Of a DNA stretch of 64,000 nucleotides, positions 1 to 8,503 are shown piece after piece. The stretch covers positions 62,001 to 126,000 of the forward strand of contig CAZVYQ010000001.1 in assembly GCA_964631375.1 (NCBI GenBank), written 5' to 3'. The translations under genes and the position numbers were made by a program. The DNA is from JAAYYM01 sp964631375 (lineage in GTDB: Bacteria; Bacillota; Clostridia; Lachnospirales; Lachnospiraceae). Each line of letters starts with the position of its first letter. Position 1 is the stretch's first letter. Below the pieces are notes generated by a model. The model did not search any database. It saw only the letters and a list, made by a program, of their open reading frames with translations, and was not told the DNA's origin.

Positions 1-585
1 CCTGTAGGAGAGGGATTAGAACAATATTCTCTGTTTCAGAGATTGTTCGATCTACGTATGAGCAGCGTATATCCTGCCATGCTTAACAATGGAGATTCTT
101 ACGATGAGTATAACGTTCTGCTTGCTTTGGTCAAAACGTCACTGTTTGGTGAATATAATTATGGAGCTGCCAGTTCTCTGCTCAATCCATTTGCCATCAT
201 TTTATTCATAACAGCTGTCATATTATCTATCACTGCTCTGACAGCCACATGTTACTTTGTTTTCAGCAGGCATTCTAAACTAAGTTTCGAATGGAAATTG
301 TATCTGGGGATATTTTATATCACCCAGCTTGTTGTCTATTTTAGCTTTGCATTCAAACAACTCTACTTCAGTTCTCAGGATATCAGGTACATTGCAGGAA
401 TATTGGTTCCTGAATGTCTGTTTCTTGGGTTACTGGCTGATCAACTGGACCCCGGAAGGGATACTCATGCATTCATATCTTCGAAAAAGCAGGGATTTGC
501 ATTCTATACATTGTTGACCTGTACGATTTTGTTTGCGATCTGTTCAGCGGGAATCTATATCGGACTTGGATTTTGTTTAAAATAA
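1..585 (+). CDS. Glycosyltransferase 39-like membrane protein, C-terminal part (5' truncated by window edge)
   Basis: The reading frame is open from base 1 (Pro-Val-Gly-Glu...) to a TAA at 583-585, so this is the last 194 residues of a larger protein and its start lies outside the window. It carries three or four hydrophobic segments (around residues 60-85, 100-120, 130-148 and 165-190). The stretch 'LVKTSLFGEYNY' and the later 'QDIRYIAGILVP' resemble the C-terminal membrane half of dolichyl-phosphate-mannose or ArnT-like (GT39) sugar transferases, which use lipid-linked sugars at the outer membrane face. The catalytic N-terminal region is not visible, so neither donor nor acceptor can be named. 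It converges on sigF with only 3 bases between the stop codons. Confidence 0.55.
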   Translation, partial: PVGEGLEQYSLFQRLFDLRMSSVYPAMLNNGDSYDEYNVLLALVKTSLFGEYNYGAASSLLNPFAIILFITAVILSITALTATCYFVFSRHSKLSFEWKLYLGIFYITQLVVYFSFAFKQLYFSSQDIRYIAGILVPECLFLGLLADQLDPGRDTHAFISSKKQGFAFYTLLTCTILFAICSAGIYIGLGFCLK

Positions 586-588
586 ATA

Positions 589-1314
589 TTATAGGAGATT
601 TCGCATTCGCAGCAGGATTTTCTTTTCCAATCTGCTGACCTGAACCTGACTGATTCCAAGTTCCTTTGCCACTTCAGTCTGTGTCCGATTATAAAAATAT
701 CTTGACAGGATAAGCCTGCGTTCAGCTGATTCCAGATGCTCCATCAACTGTTTCAAAACCATGTGATTGAGTAGTTTATCTGTTTCATATTCTCCTCCGA
801 GTTCAGATGCGGCCACTTTGTCTATGAGATAGGTTTCGCTGCCATCATTTCCATAAATAGGTTTATAGATTGACTCAACCTCTACATTTGCTTCCGTTGC
901 CATAACAACCTCTTCTATAGACAATCCTGTTTCTTCTGCTATTTCCTGTAATGTCACATCACGCCCCCTTTGACCTGTCAGACGTTCTGCTGCATGCTTG
1001 ACCTTCCAACCGTTTTCCTTGATCGAACGACTTACCTTAACCATTCCGTCATCTCGCAGAAATCGTTTGATTTCACCCTGTATCATAGGAACAGCATAGG
1101 TTGAAAACTTCACTTCATAGGAGCAGTCAAACTTGTCAATGGCTTTCATCAAGCCTATGACCCCGACCTGAAACAAATCCTCTGCATCCTGCCCTCTGTT
1201 CAGGAATCTCCGGACAATACAGTGAACAAGTCCCAGATTGTTCTCTACCAGTTCTTCTCGAGCTTCTTTATCCCCTTGGTGTGATTTTTCAATCAAGGCA
1301 ATTAAGTCGCTCAT
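589..1314 (-). CDS. sigF: RNA polymerase sporulation sigma factor SigF (SpoIIAC)
   Basis: At 241 aa this matches forespore sigma-F, the first compartment-specific sigma factor of endospore formation. Region 2 is clear: 'DLFQVGVIGLMKAIDKFD' is the core-binding 2.2 helix and 'FSTYAVPMIQGEIKRFLRDD' gives regions 2.3-2.4. The C-terminus holds the region 4 helix-turn-helix 'TQTEVAKELGISQVQVSRLE'. ATG at 1314 is preceded by AAAGGATGG. The gene overlaps the end of spoIIAB by 26 bases, the usual spoIIA arrangement, in which SpoIIAB holds SigF inactive until SpoIIAA is dephosphorylated. No spoVA genes follow. The next gene is convergent. Confidence 0.95.
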   Translation of the reverse strand: MSDLIALIEKSHQGDKEAREELVENNLGLVHCIVRRFLNRGQDAEDLFQVGVIGLMKAIDKFDCSYEVKFSTYAVPMIQGEIKRFLRDDGMVKVSRSIKENGWKVKHAAERLTGQRGRDVTLQEIAEETGLSIEEVVMATEANVEVESIYKPIYGNDGSETYLIDKVAASELGGEYETDKLLNHMVLKQLMEHLESAERRLILSRYFYNRTQTEVAKELGISQVQVSRLEKKILLRMRNLL

Positions 1315-1756
1315 CTAATCCATCCTTTATTTGATAGACATCATTCAGTTTCTTCGTCATATGTACTCTTGTCCCGACATTTGGACCCGATTCCACTGTC
1401 AGGGTATCCATAAATGCCTGCATAAATGCAAATCCCATGCCGGATCGTTCCAGATCCGGTCGTGACGTATACAACGGTTCCATTGCTCTTCCAACATTCA
1501 GCATACCCTTTCCTTCATCTATGATCGTAATCTGCAGTAGGTTGTCCTGTATCTGAGCCATCATGACAACAGTTCCCTCCGTATCCGGATAACCATGGAT
1601 GATTGCATTTGTAACAGCCTCTGACACTGCCGTTTTGACATCCGCCACCTCCTCCATGGTAGGATTCATACCTGCCATAAATGCTGCAATTGCTACTCTT
1701 GCAAATCCTTCGTTGATTGATTTGCTTGTAAATTCCAGCTTCATTTGATTTGTCAT
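1289..1756 (-). CDS. spoIIAB: Anti-sigma F factor / serine kinase SpoIIAB
   Basis: This 155-aa GHKL-type ATPase binds SigF and phosphorylates SpoIIAA. The N box is visible as 'AVSEAVTNAIIHGYP' (about residues 43-57), followed by the G1 box 'DEGKGM' and the G2 box 'RSGMGFAFMQAFMD', all in family order. The start ATG at 1756 overlaps the spoIIAA stop as ATGA, and a GGAGG lies 9 bases upstream inside spoIIAA, so translation is probably coupled. The length matches the Bacillus and Clostridium proteins (about 140-150 aa). It acts in the predivisional cell and forespore. Confidence 0.95.
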   Translation of the reverse strand: MTNQMKLEFTSKSINEGFARVAIAAFMAGMNPTMEEVADVKTAVSEAVTNAIIHGYPDTEGTVVMMAQIQDNLLQITIIDEGKGMLNVGRAMEPLYTSRPDLERSGMGFAFMQAFMDTLTVESGPNVGTRVHMTKKLNDVYQIKDGLDERLNCLD

Positions 1757-2088
1757 TGTTTCAAACCTCCATCATTTTTTTCCTCAATCACTTCTACCAC
1801 CTTATATAGTCCCGATATTTTGAAGATACGGCGTAGTCCTCCTCCTACATTAATTGCAAGCACCTTGCCTCCGAGCACTTCCATCTTCTTAAATCGTCCC
1901 ATGATCACTCCTATTCCTGAACTGTCCATAAAATCTGTTAACTCAAAGTCAAAAATAACATGTGATATATCTTTGCTTTCAATATACCGATCTGCTGTCT
2001 CTCTGATTCTTTTTGCCTGGTGATGATCAAGCTCCTTCGGCATTCTGATCATCAGACAGGATTTCACAATCTGAAAATCCTCATTCAT
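1753..2088 (-). CDS. spoIIAA: Anti-sigma F factor antagonist SpoIIAA (STAS domain)
   Basis: A 111-aa STAS-domain protein that releases SigF from SpoIIAB. The phosphorylatable serine sits in 'DFMDSSGIGVIMGR', the signature of SpoIIAA proteins. The frame is open further upstream to 2148, but ATG 2088 (Met-Asn-Glu-Asp-Phe) is preferred: AGGGG lies about 8 bases before it and the protein then matches the family length. It is the first gene of the spoIIAA-spoIIAB-sigF operon. In related bacteria SigH drives this operon. I could not pick out a convincing SigH promoter in the roughly 85 bases between the start and the terminator of the gene upstream. Confidence 0.93.
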   Translation of the reverse strand: MNEDFQIVKSCLMIRMPKELDHHQAKRIRETADRYIESKDISHVIFDFELTDFMDSSGIGVIMGRFKKMEVLGGKVLAINVGGGLRRIFKISGLYKVVEVIEEKNDGGLKQ

Positions 2089-2173
2089 TTTCTTTACCCC
2101 TTTTTGATTAATTAGCCAAAACATATCATTAAGAAGACATGCCCTCAAAGCCCGCTATGCCTCACTTAATCAC

Positions 2174-2206
2174 ACAAAAAAGACATGGATCCCTCTATCC
2201 ATGTCT
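2174..2206 (-). terminator. Intrinsic terminator of the FapA-like/TPR operon
   Basis: On the minus strand, the arm GACATGGAT and its complement ATCCATGTC (2182-2206) form a hairpin followed by a run of seven T. It lies 20 bases after the TPR gene stop and separates that operon from spoIIAA. Confidence 0.85.
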
Positions 2207-2225
2207 TCTTTCGTACGTTTATAAA

Positions 2226-3653
2226 TTATCCTTCGTAATCGCCTTCTGTATTGTCGTCTGCTTCGGATGAAATAAAGCCTTTCGAGCTCTCCGCAATGTC
2301 TGTTCCCGGAAATTTCTCTATTACAAGCTTGTACAACTCATCCGCCTTATCCTGATTATTGGAATTCCTGTATGCATGTGCCAGATTATACAATGCACTT
2401 CCGTTTGTCTCATCCAGTTCCCATGCTTTTGTCAGTTCAGAAATTGCCTTTTCATTATCACTTGCACTTAACGCTTCCAGACCTGAGTCATAATAAGACT
2501 TTGCTGCCTCAGCCTGCACGGACTCCTTTAACTGTGTATACAATTTGAGGAATGACTGTGATGCTGTTTCCAAATATTCGTCATTGATCTGTTCCAATGC
2601 ATCCATAACAGCAGTTGCATTCTCCGGTTCGGCCATATATATATCTGCCGCATCCGCAAGATAATCCGTAGCCTGTGCTACTCCTGTATCTCCTGTCAGC
2701 TTCTCAATTTGTGCTTCCTGTTCCTCATTCTGAGTTCTCAGTGTATCCAGAGCTTCTTCTAATTCCAGCTTTGACGCCTTTTCAGCTGTCAGTTCTTCGC
2801 TGACCTTTTTGAATTTCTCATCATTCTTATCTGCCTCTGCCCCAACTCTTGCCGGCAAAATCAAAAACCATGCAATGGCAACTCCAATGATAATTCCAAG
2901 TACAATGTTAATCACACTGGAAAATGCAGGGCCCTCCTTGACATACATCGGTTGAATGATTGTATCATTTCCGCTTTGATAGGAAAACACATCTTCCTGA
3001 TTTTTCTTTCGTTTTGTCTGCAGATGTTCATCGCGCTCCCGAAGCATTGTATTGACTTCCTTCAGATAACGCAGAGTCATCGTGTTATTCGAATCTATCT
3101 GTGCCGCTCTGAACAATGTACGCCTTGCCTTATCCCATTCCTCGCTGTTAATATACAGTAATGCCAGCAGTTGATAGCCGCAAATCAATTTGGGATTAAT
3201 GGAAAGCACCTTTTTCAACTGGATAATCGCCAGATCGTTGCTTCCCTGATAACAGTACGCAAGTGCCTGATTATACTTCTTAATCGTCTGGTTGATCGTA
3301 TCCAGCCTGGTCGGATTCGTCTGTATGGCACTCAAATAATCGTCCGCAATATTCTTTTTACTCTGCAGGTTTTTGCTGATGACCCATTCACTAAACGCAG
3401 ATACTGCTTCACCCATCTCAAAATACACGAGTCCCAACAGATTTCTGGCTTGTGTATTATTCTTATTAAATTTTAAACTCTGACGTAAGCTTTCTACTGC
3501 ACCGGATAAATCTCTGACACTGGCCTTATCAAGAGCCTCATTATAGCACTGATTGGATGCATATATGATCTTCTTATAAATTGTAACATCTGCTCCGCAT
3601 CCGGTACAATAATTGTTCTCAGACAACTCACAGCCGCATACAAAACATTTCAT
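2226..3653 (-). CDS. Zinc-ribbon and TPR-repeat single-pass membrane protein
   Basis: The 475-aa protein has four parts. Residues 1-25 form a zinc ribbon with two CxxC pairs (CFVCGC and CTGCG). TPR-like helices follow (about residues 30-200), then one transmembrane helix around residues 243-268 ('VINIVLGIIIGVAIAWFL'). Last come a coiled coil (about 275-320) and a second TPR block (about 370-460), ending in an acidic tail. With no signal peptide, the zinc ribbon should be cytosolic and the C-terminal TPRs extracytoplasmic. It is translationally coupled (ATGA) to the 48-residue gene before it and ends at a terminator. The architecture suggests a scaffold bridging the membrane. No enzymatic motif is visible and the function is unknown. 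Confidence 0.8.
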   Translation of the reverse strand: MKCFVCGCELSENNYCTGCGADVTIYKKIIYASNQCYNEALDKASVRDLSGAVESLRQSLKFNKNNTQARNLLGLVYFEMGEAVSAFSEWVISKNLQSKKNIADDYLSAIQTNPTRLDTINQTIKKYNQALAYCYQGSNDLAIIQLKKVLSINPKLICGYQLLALLYINSEEWDKARRTLFRAAQIDSNNTMTLRYLKEVNTMLRERDEHLQTKRKKNQEDVFSYQSGNDTIIQPMYVKEGPAFSSVINIVLGIIIGVAIAWFLILPARVGAEADKNDEKFKKVSEELTAEKASKLELEEALDTLRTQNEEQEAQIEKLTGDTGVAQATDYLADAADIYMAEPENATAVMDALEQINDEYLETASQSFLKLYTQLKESVQAEAAKSYYDSGLEALSASDNEKAISELTKAWELDETNGSALYNLAHAYRNSNNQDKADELYKLVIEKFPGTDIAESSKGFISSEADDNTEGDYEG

Positions 3654-3796
3654 ATTTCCTTATCCTTTGCTTCCTTGATCATACTCATAAGCACATCTGT
3701 CATATCAGTCAGGTCATGATGGTATATAGCATCCTCCGCATCTTCAACTTCAAGACTCGGATGAAATTTTTTTAGTTCCTCTTCAAAATTGATCAA
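3650..3796 (-). CDS. Small conserved-looking acidic protein (48 aa)
   Basis: This short gene begins with TTG at 3796 (Met-Ile-Asn-Phe-Glu-Glu-Glu-Leu). A perfect AGGAGG lies 7 bases upstream, which decides the start. It ends in TGA at 3650-3652, overlapping the ATG of the TPR gene as ATGA. The 48 residues are acidic and mostly helical, with no Cys and no membrane segment. The 27-base gap to the gene before it and the coupled junction after it support a real gene rather than chance. I recall similar short proteins beside TPR genes in Lachnospiraceae, but that is memory, not a search. It could be an adaptor for the DUF342 or TPR protein. Confidence 0.75.
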   Translation of the reverse strand: MINFEEELKKFHPSLEVEDAEDAIYHHDLTDMTDVLMSMIKEAKDKEI

Positions 3797-3823
3797 ACCA
3801 ATACCTCCTAAATTCTGCCCGGA

Positions 3824-5218
3824 TCAGACACTCAGTGTCCGGATCATAACACCCGGTTGCCTTGGATCCCTGTAGAACTCTGTATAACTATAATCACTTT
3901 CCAATACCTTATTCTGATCGTCTATGATTACCTGTGTTCCCGCAAATGCTTTTTGGTTTACCTTTACAGTTGCATGTCTGGCTTTTTCCATCGTCTGCCC
4001 GATCCTGTCCAGTTCTTCCTTGGCACGTTCAATCATCTTGTACTCTCTGGCAATCCTTTTCTTAGTCTGTGAGATCTTTGCCAAAATACTGCCCTCATTC
4101 ATGATATCCCGCTTTTCCTGCTCCAGCAGTTTCTGTTCTTCCTTTGCCTTATCAATGCTTGTCTGAGCCATGGATATTTTTACAGATAACATATGTTCTC
4201 TATTCTTCATGGATTCACTGATTCCTGCTGCTACAGTCGTCTTCAGACCGATATCGTTTCCAACCTCAGCACTTGTAATCCCGGCAACAGCATAGGCTTT
4301 TCCACCTACGATATTTCCTCTTTTTCCCACAACATTGATGTAACCTCCTGCTTTTACGTCACAATTCATAATGACATTAGCCTGTACATTCTCTCCGGCT
4401 TCAACAGTTGTATACTCAATAAAGTCTGCGTAGACATTTCCACCTGCAGTGATCTTAGCCTTCTGACCGCCCTGCATACCTTTTCTGATCACAATATCAC
4501 CATTAGCAGTCAGCTTTGCTGCTTCTACATGTCCACCGATCGTGATACTCTTGGTGGCTCTGACCTCAACTCCCGACTCTACATTTCCGGATATGATTAC
4601 ATCTCCGCGAAAGTCAATTTTTCCTGTAATCAGATCTACGTCTCCGTGAACCTCATACACATCCTTGACTTCCAGATAATAGTCCTTATATTCAACCTTT
4701 CCCTCAACAGTTGCTGTATAGATCATCCCATCTTCAGATCTGGCAAATCCTTTTCCACGCAATGCCGGAAGTTCCTTGGCAGGCTTGGGTCTTGTAACTT
4801 TACCCTTAATATCTGTTCCCTGTTCACCCTGAACCGCCGGATGATAAACAGCTAAAACATCTCCGATGGTAATATTTTGAATCAAACTCATACTCTGATA
4901 ATCTACAGATCCGTCAGAACGAATAACAGGTCTTCTTGCGATATCCTCTGAATTAAATTTAAACTCATAATAACCATTTACACCATTTTTAATCTCAGTG
5001 CCCTCAGCAATCTTAACCTCACGCAGATAGACACCTTTTTTAGTCATTGCCTCAATATTAGAATAGATAACACCTGTTGTCACTCCGTTTCTCTTAAGAT
5101 ATTCGATTACTTGATCACTCGAATAGAATTCCCCGGGTGATGGTGCTCCGAGAAACAGATATGCTGACATATTGTCAGGTGCTATTTTTACATATGTCGA
5201 TGAACTTAATTCAGGCAC
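3824..5218 (-). CDS. DUF342 (FapA-like) beta-helix protein
   Basis: The 464-aa protein shows the FapA/DUF342 layout. An N-terminal domain of about 165 residues is followed by a right-handed beta-helix (about 175-340) built of turns such as 'GDVDLITGKIDFRGDV' and 'SGVEVRATKSITIGGHVEAA'. A charged coiled coil (about 345-420) and a short beta C-terminus complete it. There is no signal peptide or membrane segment, so it is cytosolic. ATG 5218 has GGAGG about 10 bases upstream. Family members have been tied to cell-surface and polymer functions in several bacteria, but the biochemical role is unsettled. It is first in an operon with the 48-aa and TPR genes, with its own promoter just after valS. 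Confidence 0.85.
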   Translation of the reverse strand: MPELSSSTYVKIAPDNMSAYLFLGAPSPGEFYSSDQVIEYLKRNGVTTGVIYSNIEAMTKKGVYLREVKIAEGTEIKNGVNGYYEFKFNSEDIARRPVIRSDGSVDYQSMSLIQNITIGDVLAVYHPAVQGEQGTDIKGKVTRPKPAKELPALRGKGFARSEDGMIYTATVEGKVEYKDYYLEVKDVYEVHGDVDLITGKIDFRGDVIISGNVESGVEVRATKSITIGGHVEAAKLTANGDIVIRKGMQGGQKAKITAGGNVYADFIEYTTVEAGENVQANVIMNCDVKAGGYINVVGKRGNIVGGKAYAVAGITSAEVGNDIGLKTTVAAGISESMKNREHMLSVKISMAQTSIDKAKEEQKLLEQEKRDIMNEGSILAKISQTKKRIAREYKMIERAKEELDRIGQTMEKARHATVKVNQKAFAGTQVIIDDQNKVLESDYSYTEFYRDPRQPGVMIRTLSV

Positions 5219-5258
5219 GATTCATCCTCCATGCAAACAGTCTATCGCCTCATATATC

Positions 5259-5287
5259 ATTCTAACACGAATTCAAATGCTTAGCAA
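5259..5287 (-). promoter_or_regulatory. Promoter of the FapA-like operon
   Basis: On the minus strand, TTGCTA (5282-5287) and TAGAAT (5259-5264) are separated by exactly 17 bases. The -35 box starts 4 bases past the valS stop codon, so the two units abut without a visible terminator. Confidence 0.65.
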
Positions 5288-5291
5288 TCTG

Positions 5292-8051
5292 CTATGAACC
5301 ATAAATTTCTAAACGTTTCGACTTATTCAACTGCTCCAGTCGTTCTCTTACCTTTTCCAGCATTGGTTGATATTTTAATAACTTGTCCATCTCTGCATCC
5401 ACCTTTGCTTTTGGTGCTTTTTCTACAAAATTCTTGTTACTCAGCATGCCATTCACACGATCAATCTCTGCCATCAAATGCAATTCTTCCTTTTTTAGCC
5501 TTTCGATCTCCTGCGTTATGTCAACTAGTTCTGTAAATGGAATATAGATGATCGCATTCTCAATAACAACAGACACTGCATCTGCTTCAATTCCTGAGCG
5601 ATCTGACTGTATATCTACATCGTTCGCATATGCCAAAGATGCAAAGAAAAGTCTTCCATTCTGAAATATGCTCGCAATATACTGACTTTTGGTAACAATG
5701 TACACGTGAGCCTTTCTGCTCGGTGCTACATTCATATTTGTACGTACATTTCTGATTCCTCTGACAGCCTCTTTGATCAGTTCGATCTCGGCCTCCTCTT
5801 CTGCAAAGATTCTTTTCTTCTGATACTGTGGCCAGGATGAGATCATGATGGATTCCTCTTCATCCTGCAATGTACAGAAAATCTCCTCAGTTACAAACGG
5901 CATATAGGGATGCAGTAGTTTCAGTGCATCTATCAGTACATTCTTCAAGGTCCATAATGCAGCCATTCTGGATTTGGCATCAGCTTCATCCCGATTATAC
6001 AGACGAGGTTTTACCATTTCAATATACCAGTCACAGAATTCATCCCAGATAAAATCATAGATCTTTTGTACTGCAATCCCAAGATCATAAGCCTCCATAT
6101 GATCTGTAACTTCACGGATCACACCATTTAATTTAGATAAGATCCATCTGTCAACAGGCTCTAATTCTGATTCTGACATCTCCTTGGGTATTTCATAGCC
6201 ATCCATATTCATCATGATAAAACGACTGGCATTCCATACTTTATTGGCAAAATTACGATTCGCTTCTACCTTCTCATAATAAAAACGCATATCATTTCCG
6301 GGTGCATTTCCTGTCATCAATGTCAAACGAAGGGCATCTGCACCATACTGATTGATGATTTCCAGAGGATCTATTCCGTTTCCGAGCGATTTACTCATTT
6401 TCCTGCCCTGTGAATCACGGATGAGTCCATGAATCAAAACTGTATGGAATGGAGATTGACCCATATGTTCAATTCCCGAAAACACCATTCTGACAACCCA
6501 GAAGAAAATAATGTCGTATGCTGTAATTAACACATCTGTCGGATAGAAGTATTCCAAATCCTCTGTCTTTTCAGGCCATCCCAATGTGGAAAACGGCCAC
6601 AATGCAGATGAAAACCACGTATCCAGAGTATCCTCATCCTGTGTCATGTGAACACAACCACACTTTGGACATTTCTCAGGTTTTTCTTTTGATACAACAA
6701 TCTCCTTGCAATCCTCACAATAGTAGGCCGGTATTCTGTGCCCCCACCAAAGCTGGCGGCTGATACACCAGTCTCTGATGTTTTCCAGCCAATGCAGATA
6801 AATCTTATCATACCGTTCTGGCACAAATTTCAACTCACCATACTTTGATTTTTCACCTGAACGCGTGGACTTGAGTACTTCAATAGCTGGCTTTGCAAGT
6901 TCTTCCATGGCAACAAACCATTGCTGTTTTGCCATTGGTTCAATGGTTGTATTGCATCGGTCATGAGTCCCAACATTATGAGAATGATCCTCTACCTTTT
7001 GCAACAGACCCAGTACCTTCAAATCCTCGACCATCTGTTTTCTGGCAGCATAACGATCCATACCCTGATAGCATCCACCTTTCTCATTGATGGTTGCATC
7101 ATCATTCAGCACATTGATCAGCTCCAGATCATGTCTCATACCGACTTCAAAATCGTTAGGATCATGTGCAGGGGTTATTTTAACTACACCGGTTCCAAAT
7201 TCCTGATCTACATATGCATCAGCGATCACAGGAATTTCTTTATTTACAAGTGGCAGAATAACTGTTTTACCGATCAACTCCTGATACCGTTCATCCTTTG
7301 GATTGACCGCAAGTGCTGTGTCACCCAGCATGGTTTCAGGCCGTGTTGTTGCTACAATCACATATTGAGAAATATCCGCATGAGCAGGAGTGGTTCCATT
7401 CAACATAGCTTCTGCTGCCTCTGTTCCCGCGATAGGATATTGAATGTGCCAGAAATGACCTGCCTGTTCCTCATGTTCCACCTCTGCATCCGATATTGTT
7501 GTATGACATACCGGACACCAGTTGATAATTCGGTTGCCTCTGTAGATTAGACCCTTATGATATAGTTTAATAAAGACTTCCTCTACAGCCGCAGAACATC
7601 CGGAATCCATAGTAAAACGTTCTCGTTCCCAATCACAGGATGATCCCATCTTCTTTAGCTGCTCTACAATAGTCCTTCCATATTCTTCACGCCATTCCCA
7701 GGTTCTCTTCAGAAAGCCCTCACGTCCCAGCTGTACCTTATCAACTCCTTCATTCTTGAGTGCCTCAGTAACCTTAACCTCTGTTGAAATTGCAGCATGA
7801 TCTGTTCCCGGAACCCATAGTGCATTATAACCCTGCATCCTCTTGAAACGTATTAAGATATCCTGCATTGTACAGTCAAATGCATGTCCCATATGCAGTT
7901 TTCCGGTGATATTTGGGGGCGGCATTACAATGGTAAACGGTTTCTTACTTTGATCAGCCTGTGCATGAAAATACTTTTTCTCCATCCATTTTTGATACAA
8001 TCTGTCTTCGAGACCATGTGGGTCATAAGTCTTTGCCAATTCCTGATTCAT
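5292..8051 (-). CDS. valS: Valine--tRNA ligase
   Basis: This 919-aa class I aminoacyl-tRNA synthetase charges tRNA-Val in the cytosol. The HIGH motif appears as 'PPPNITGKLHMGHAFD' (about residues 44-59) and KMSKS as 'GRKMSKSLGNG'. Between them lie the CP1 editing domain, with the family segment 'ATTRPETMLGDTAVAVNP'-like (here TALAVNP), and the zinc-binding cysteines (CPVC, CEDC, CPKC). The protein ends in the tRNA-binding coiled coil typical of ValRS (about residues 850-910). The length is normal for the bacterial enzyme. ATG 8051 is preceded by a GAAAGGAAG-type site. It is controlled by the T-box leader immediately upstream and has its own strong promoter. Confidence 0.98.
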   Translation of the reverse strand: MNQELAKTYDPHGLEDRLYQKWMEKKYFHAQADQSKKPFTIVMPPPNITGKLHMGHAFDCTMQDILIRFKRMQGYNALWVPGTDHAAISTEVKVTEALKNEGVDKVQLGREGFLKRTWEWREEYGRTIVEQLKKMGSSCDWERERFTMDSGCSAAVEEVFIKLYHKGLIYRGNRIINWCPVCHTTISDAEVEHEEQAGHFWHIQYPIAGTEAAEAMLNGTTPAHADISQYVIVATTRPETMLGDTALAVNPKDERYQELIGKTVILPLVNKEIPVIADAYVDQEFGTGVVKITPAHDPNDFEVGMRHDLELINVLNDDATINEKGGCYQGMDRYAARKQMVEDLKVLGLLQKVEDHSHNVGTHDRCNTTIEPMAKQQWFVAMEELAKPAIEVLKSTRSGEKSKYGELKFVPERYDKIYLHWLENIRDWCISRQLWWGHRIPAYYCEDCKEIVVSKEKPEKCPKCGCVHMTQDEDTLDTWFSSALWPFSTLGWPEKTEDLEYFYPTDVLITAYDIIFFWVVRMVFSGIEHMGQSPFHTVLIHGLIRDSQGRKMSKSLGNGIDPLEIINQYGADALRLTLMTGNAPGNDMRFYYEKVEANRNFANKVWNASRFIMMNMDGYEIPKEMSESELEPVDRWILSKLNGVIREVTDHMEAYDLGIAVQKIYDFIWDEFCDWYIEMVKPRLYNRDEADAKSRMAALWTLKNVLIDALKLLHPYMPFVTEEIFCTLQDEEESIMISSWPQYQKKRIFAEEEAEIELIKEAVRGIRNVRTNMNVAPSRKAHVYIVTKSQYIASIFQNGRLFFASLAYANDVDIQSDRSGIEADAVSVVIENAIIYIPFTELVDITQEIERLKKEELHLMAEIDRVNGMLSNKNFVEKAPKAKVDAEMDKLLKYQPMLEKVRERLEQLNKSKRLEIYGS

Positions 8052-8071
8052 CTTTTTCTTCCTTTCGTGAA

Positions 8072-8423
8072 TAAAAATACCCTTTACAATACTGTATCAT
8101 ACAATATTGTAAAGGGTGTAATTCATCAATCATTACACGGTACCACCTTTATTAACAGGCTGATTGCCTGTATCTCAGTGCCCGTTCTGACAAAACAATG
8201 TAATTGCTGTTGTCATCGTGCCATCCTGTAACGTGGATGAAACGTGTATCTCTATTCCTTCTTTACATCCAAATTCGGGGGATAAAAGTCTTCAAGATAC
8301 CGATTCAAAAGCTACCTTCTGCATATCTTTCTTTGGACAGCTTTCCAGCCGATGAACCGTCCTCTCTGATAAGAGTATATGCGTACTCCTCTTTTTCACA
8401 ATCTTTATCACTATATCTTATAG
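8072..8423 (-). ncRNA. T-box riboswitch, valine-specific (GUA specifier)
   Basis: The T-box core reads AAGGTGGTACCGTG on the minus strand (ggtaccacc at 8139-8147). It is followed by a terminator with arms CCCTTTACAATATTG and its near-perfect complement (8080-8116) and a T-rich tail. In stem I, GCATAT pairs with ATATGC below an AGAGAG segment. The strand after ATATGC reads AGAAG-GTA-G before the basal CTTTT, which places the valine codon GUA at 8313-8315 opposite the conserved AGTA. Uncharged tRNA-Val would bind the UGGU bulge (discriminator A) and prevent termination. This 350-base leader fills the gap between valS and its promoter. Confidence 0.93.
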
Positions 8424-8429
8424 TACAAT

Positions 8430-8458
8430 ATCATAAAACAGCTGTTTTTCTTTGTCAA
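8430..8458 (-). promoter_or_regulatory. Promoter of the valS T-box transcript
   Basis: Perfect -35 TTGACA (8453-8458), a 17-base spacer and -10 TATGAT (8430-8435) on the minus strand put the start near 8423, just before stem I of the T-box. Confidence 0.85.
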
Positions 8459-8503
8459 CCGTTTTCATCGATGACAACATAAAATTGGGGAGTACTTAAA
8501 GTA

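Noticed and set aside
2089..2173. Possible SigH promoter for spoIIA
   Set aside because: Expected by homology, but I could not find an AGGA-type -35 with a GAAT -10 at proper spacing.
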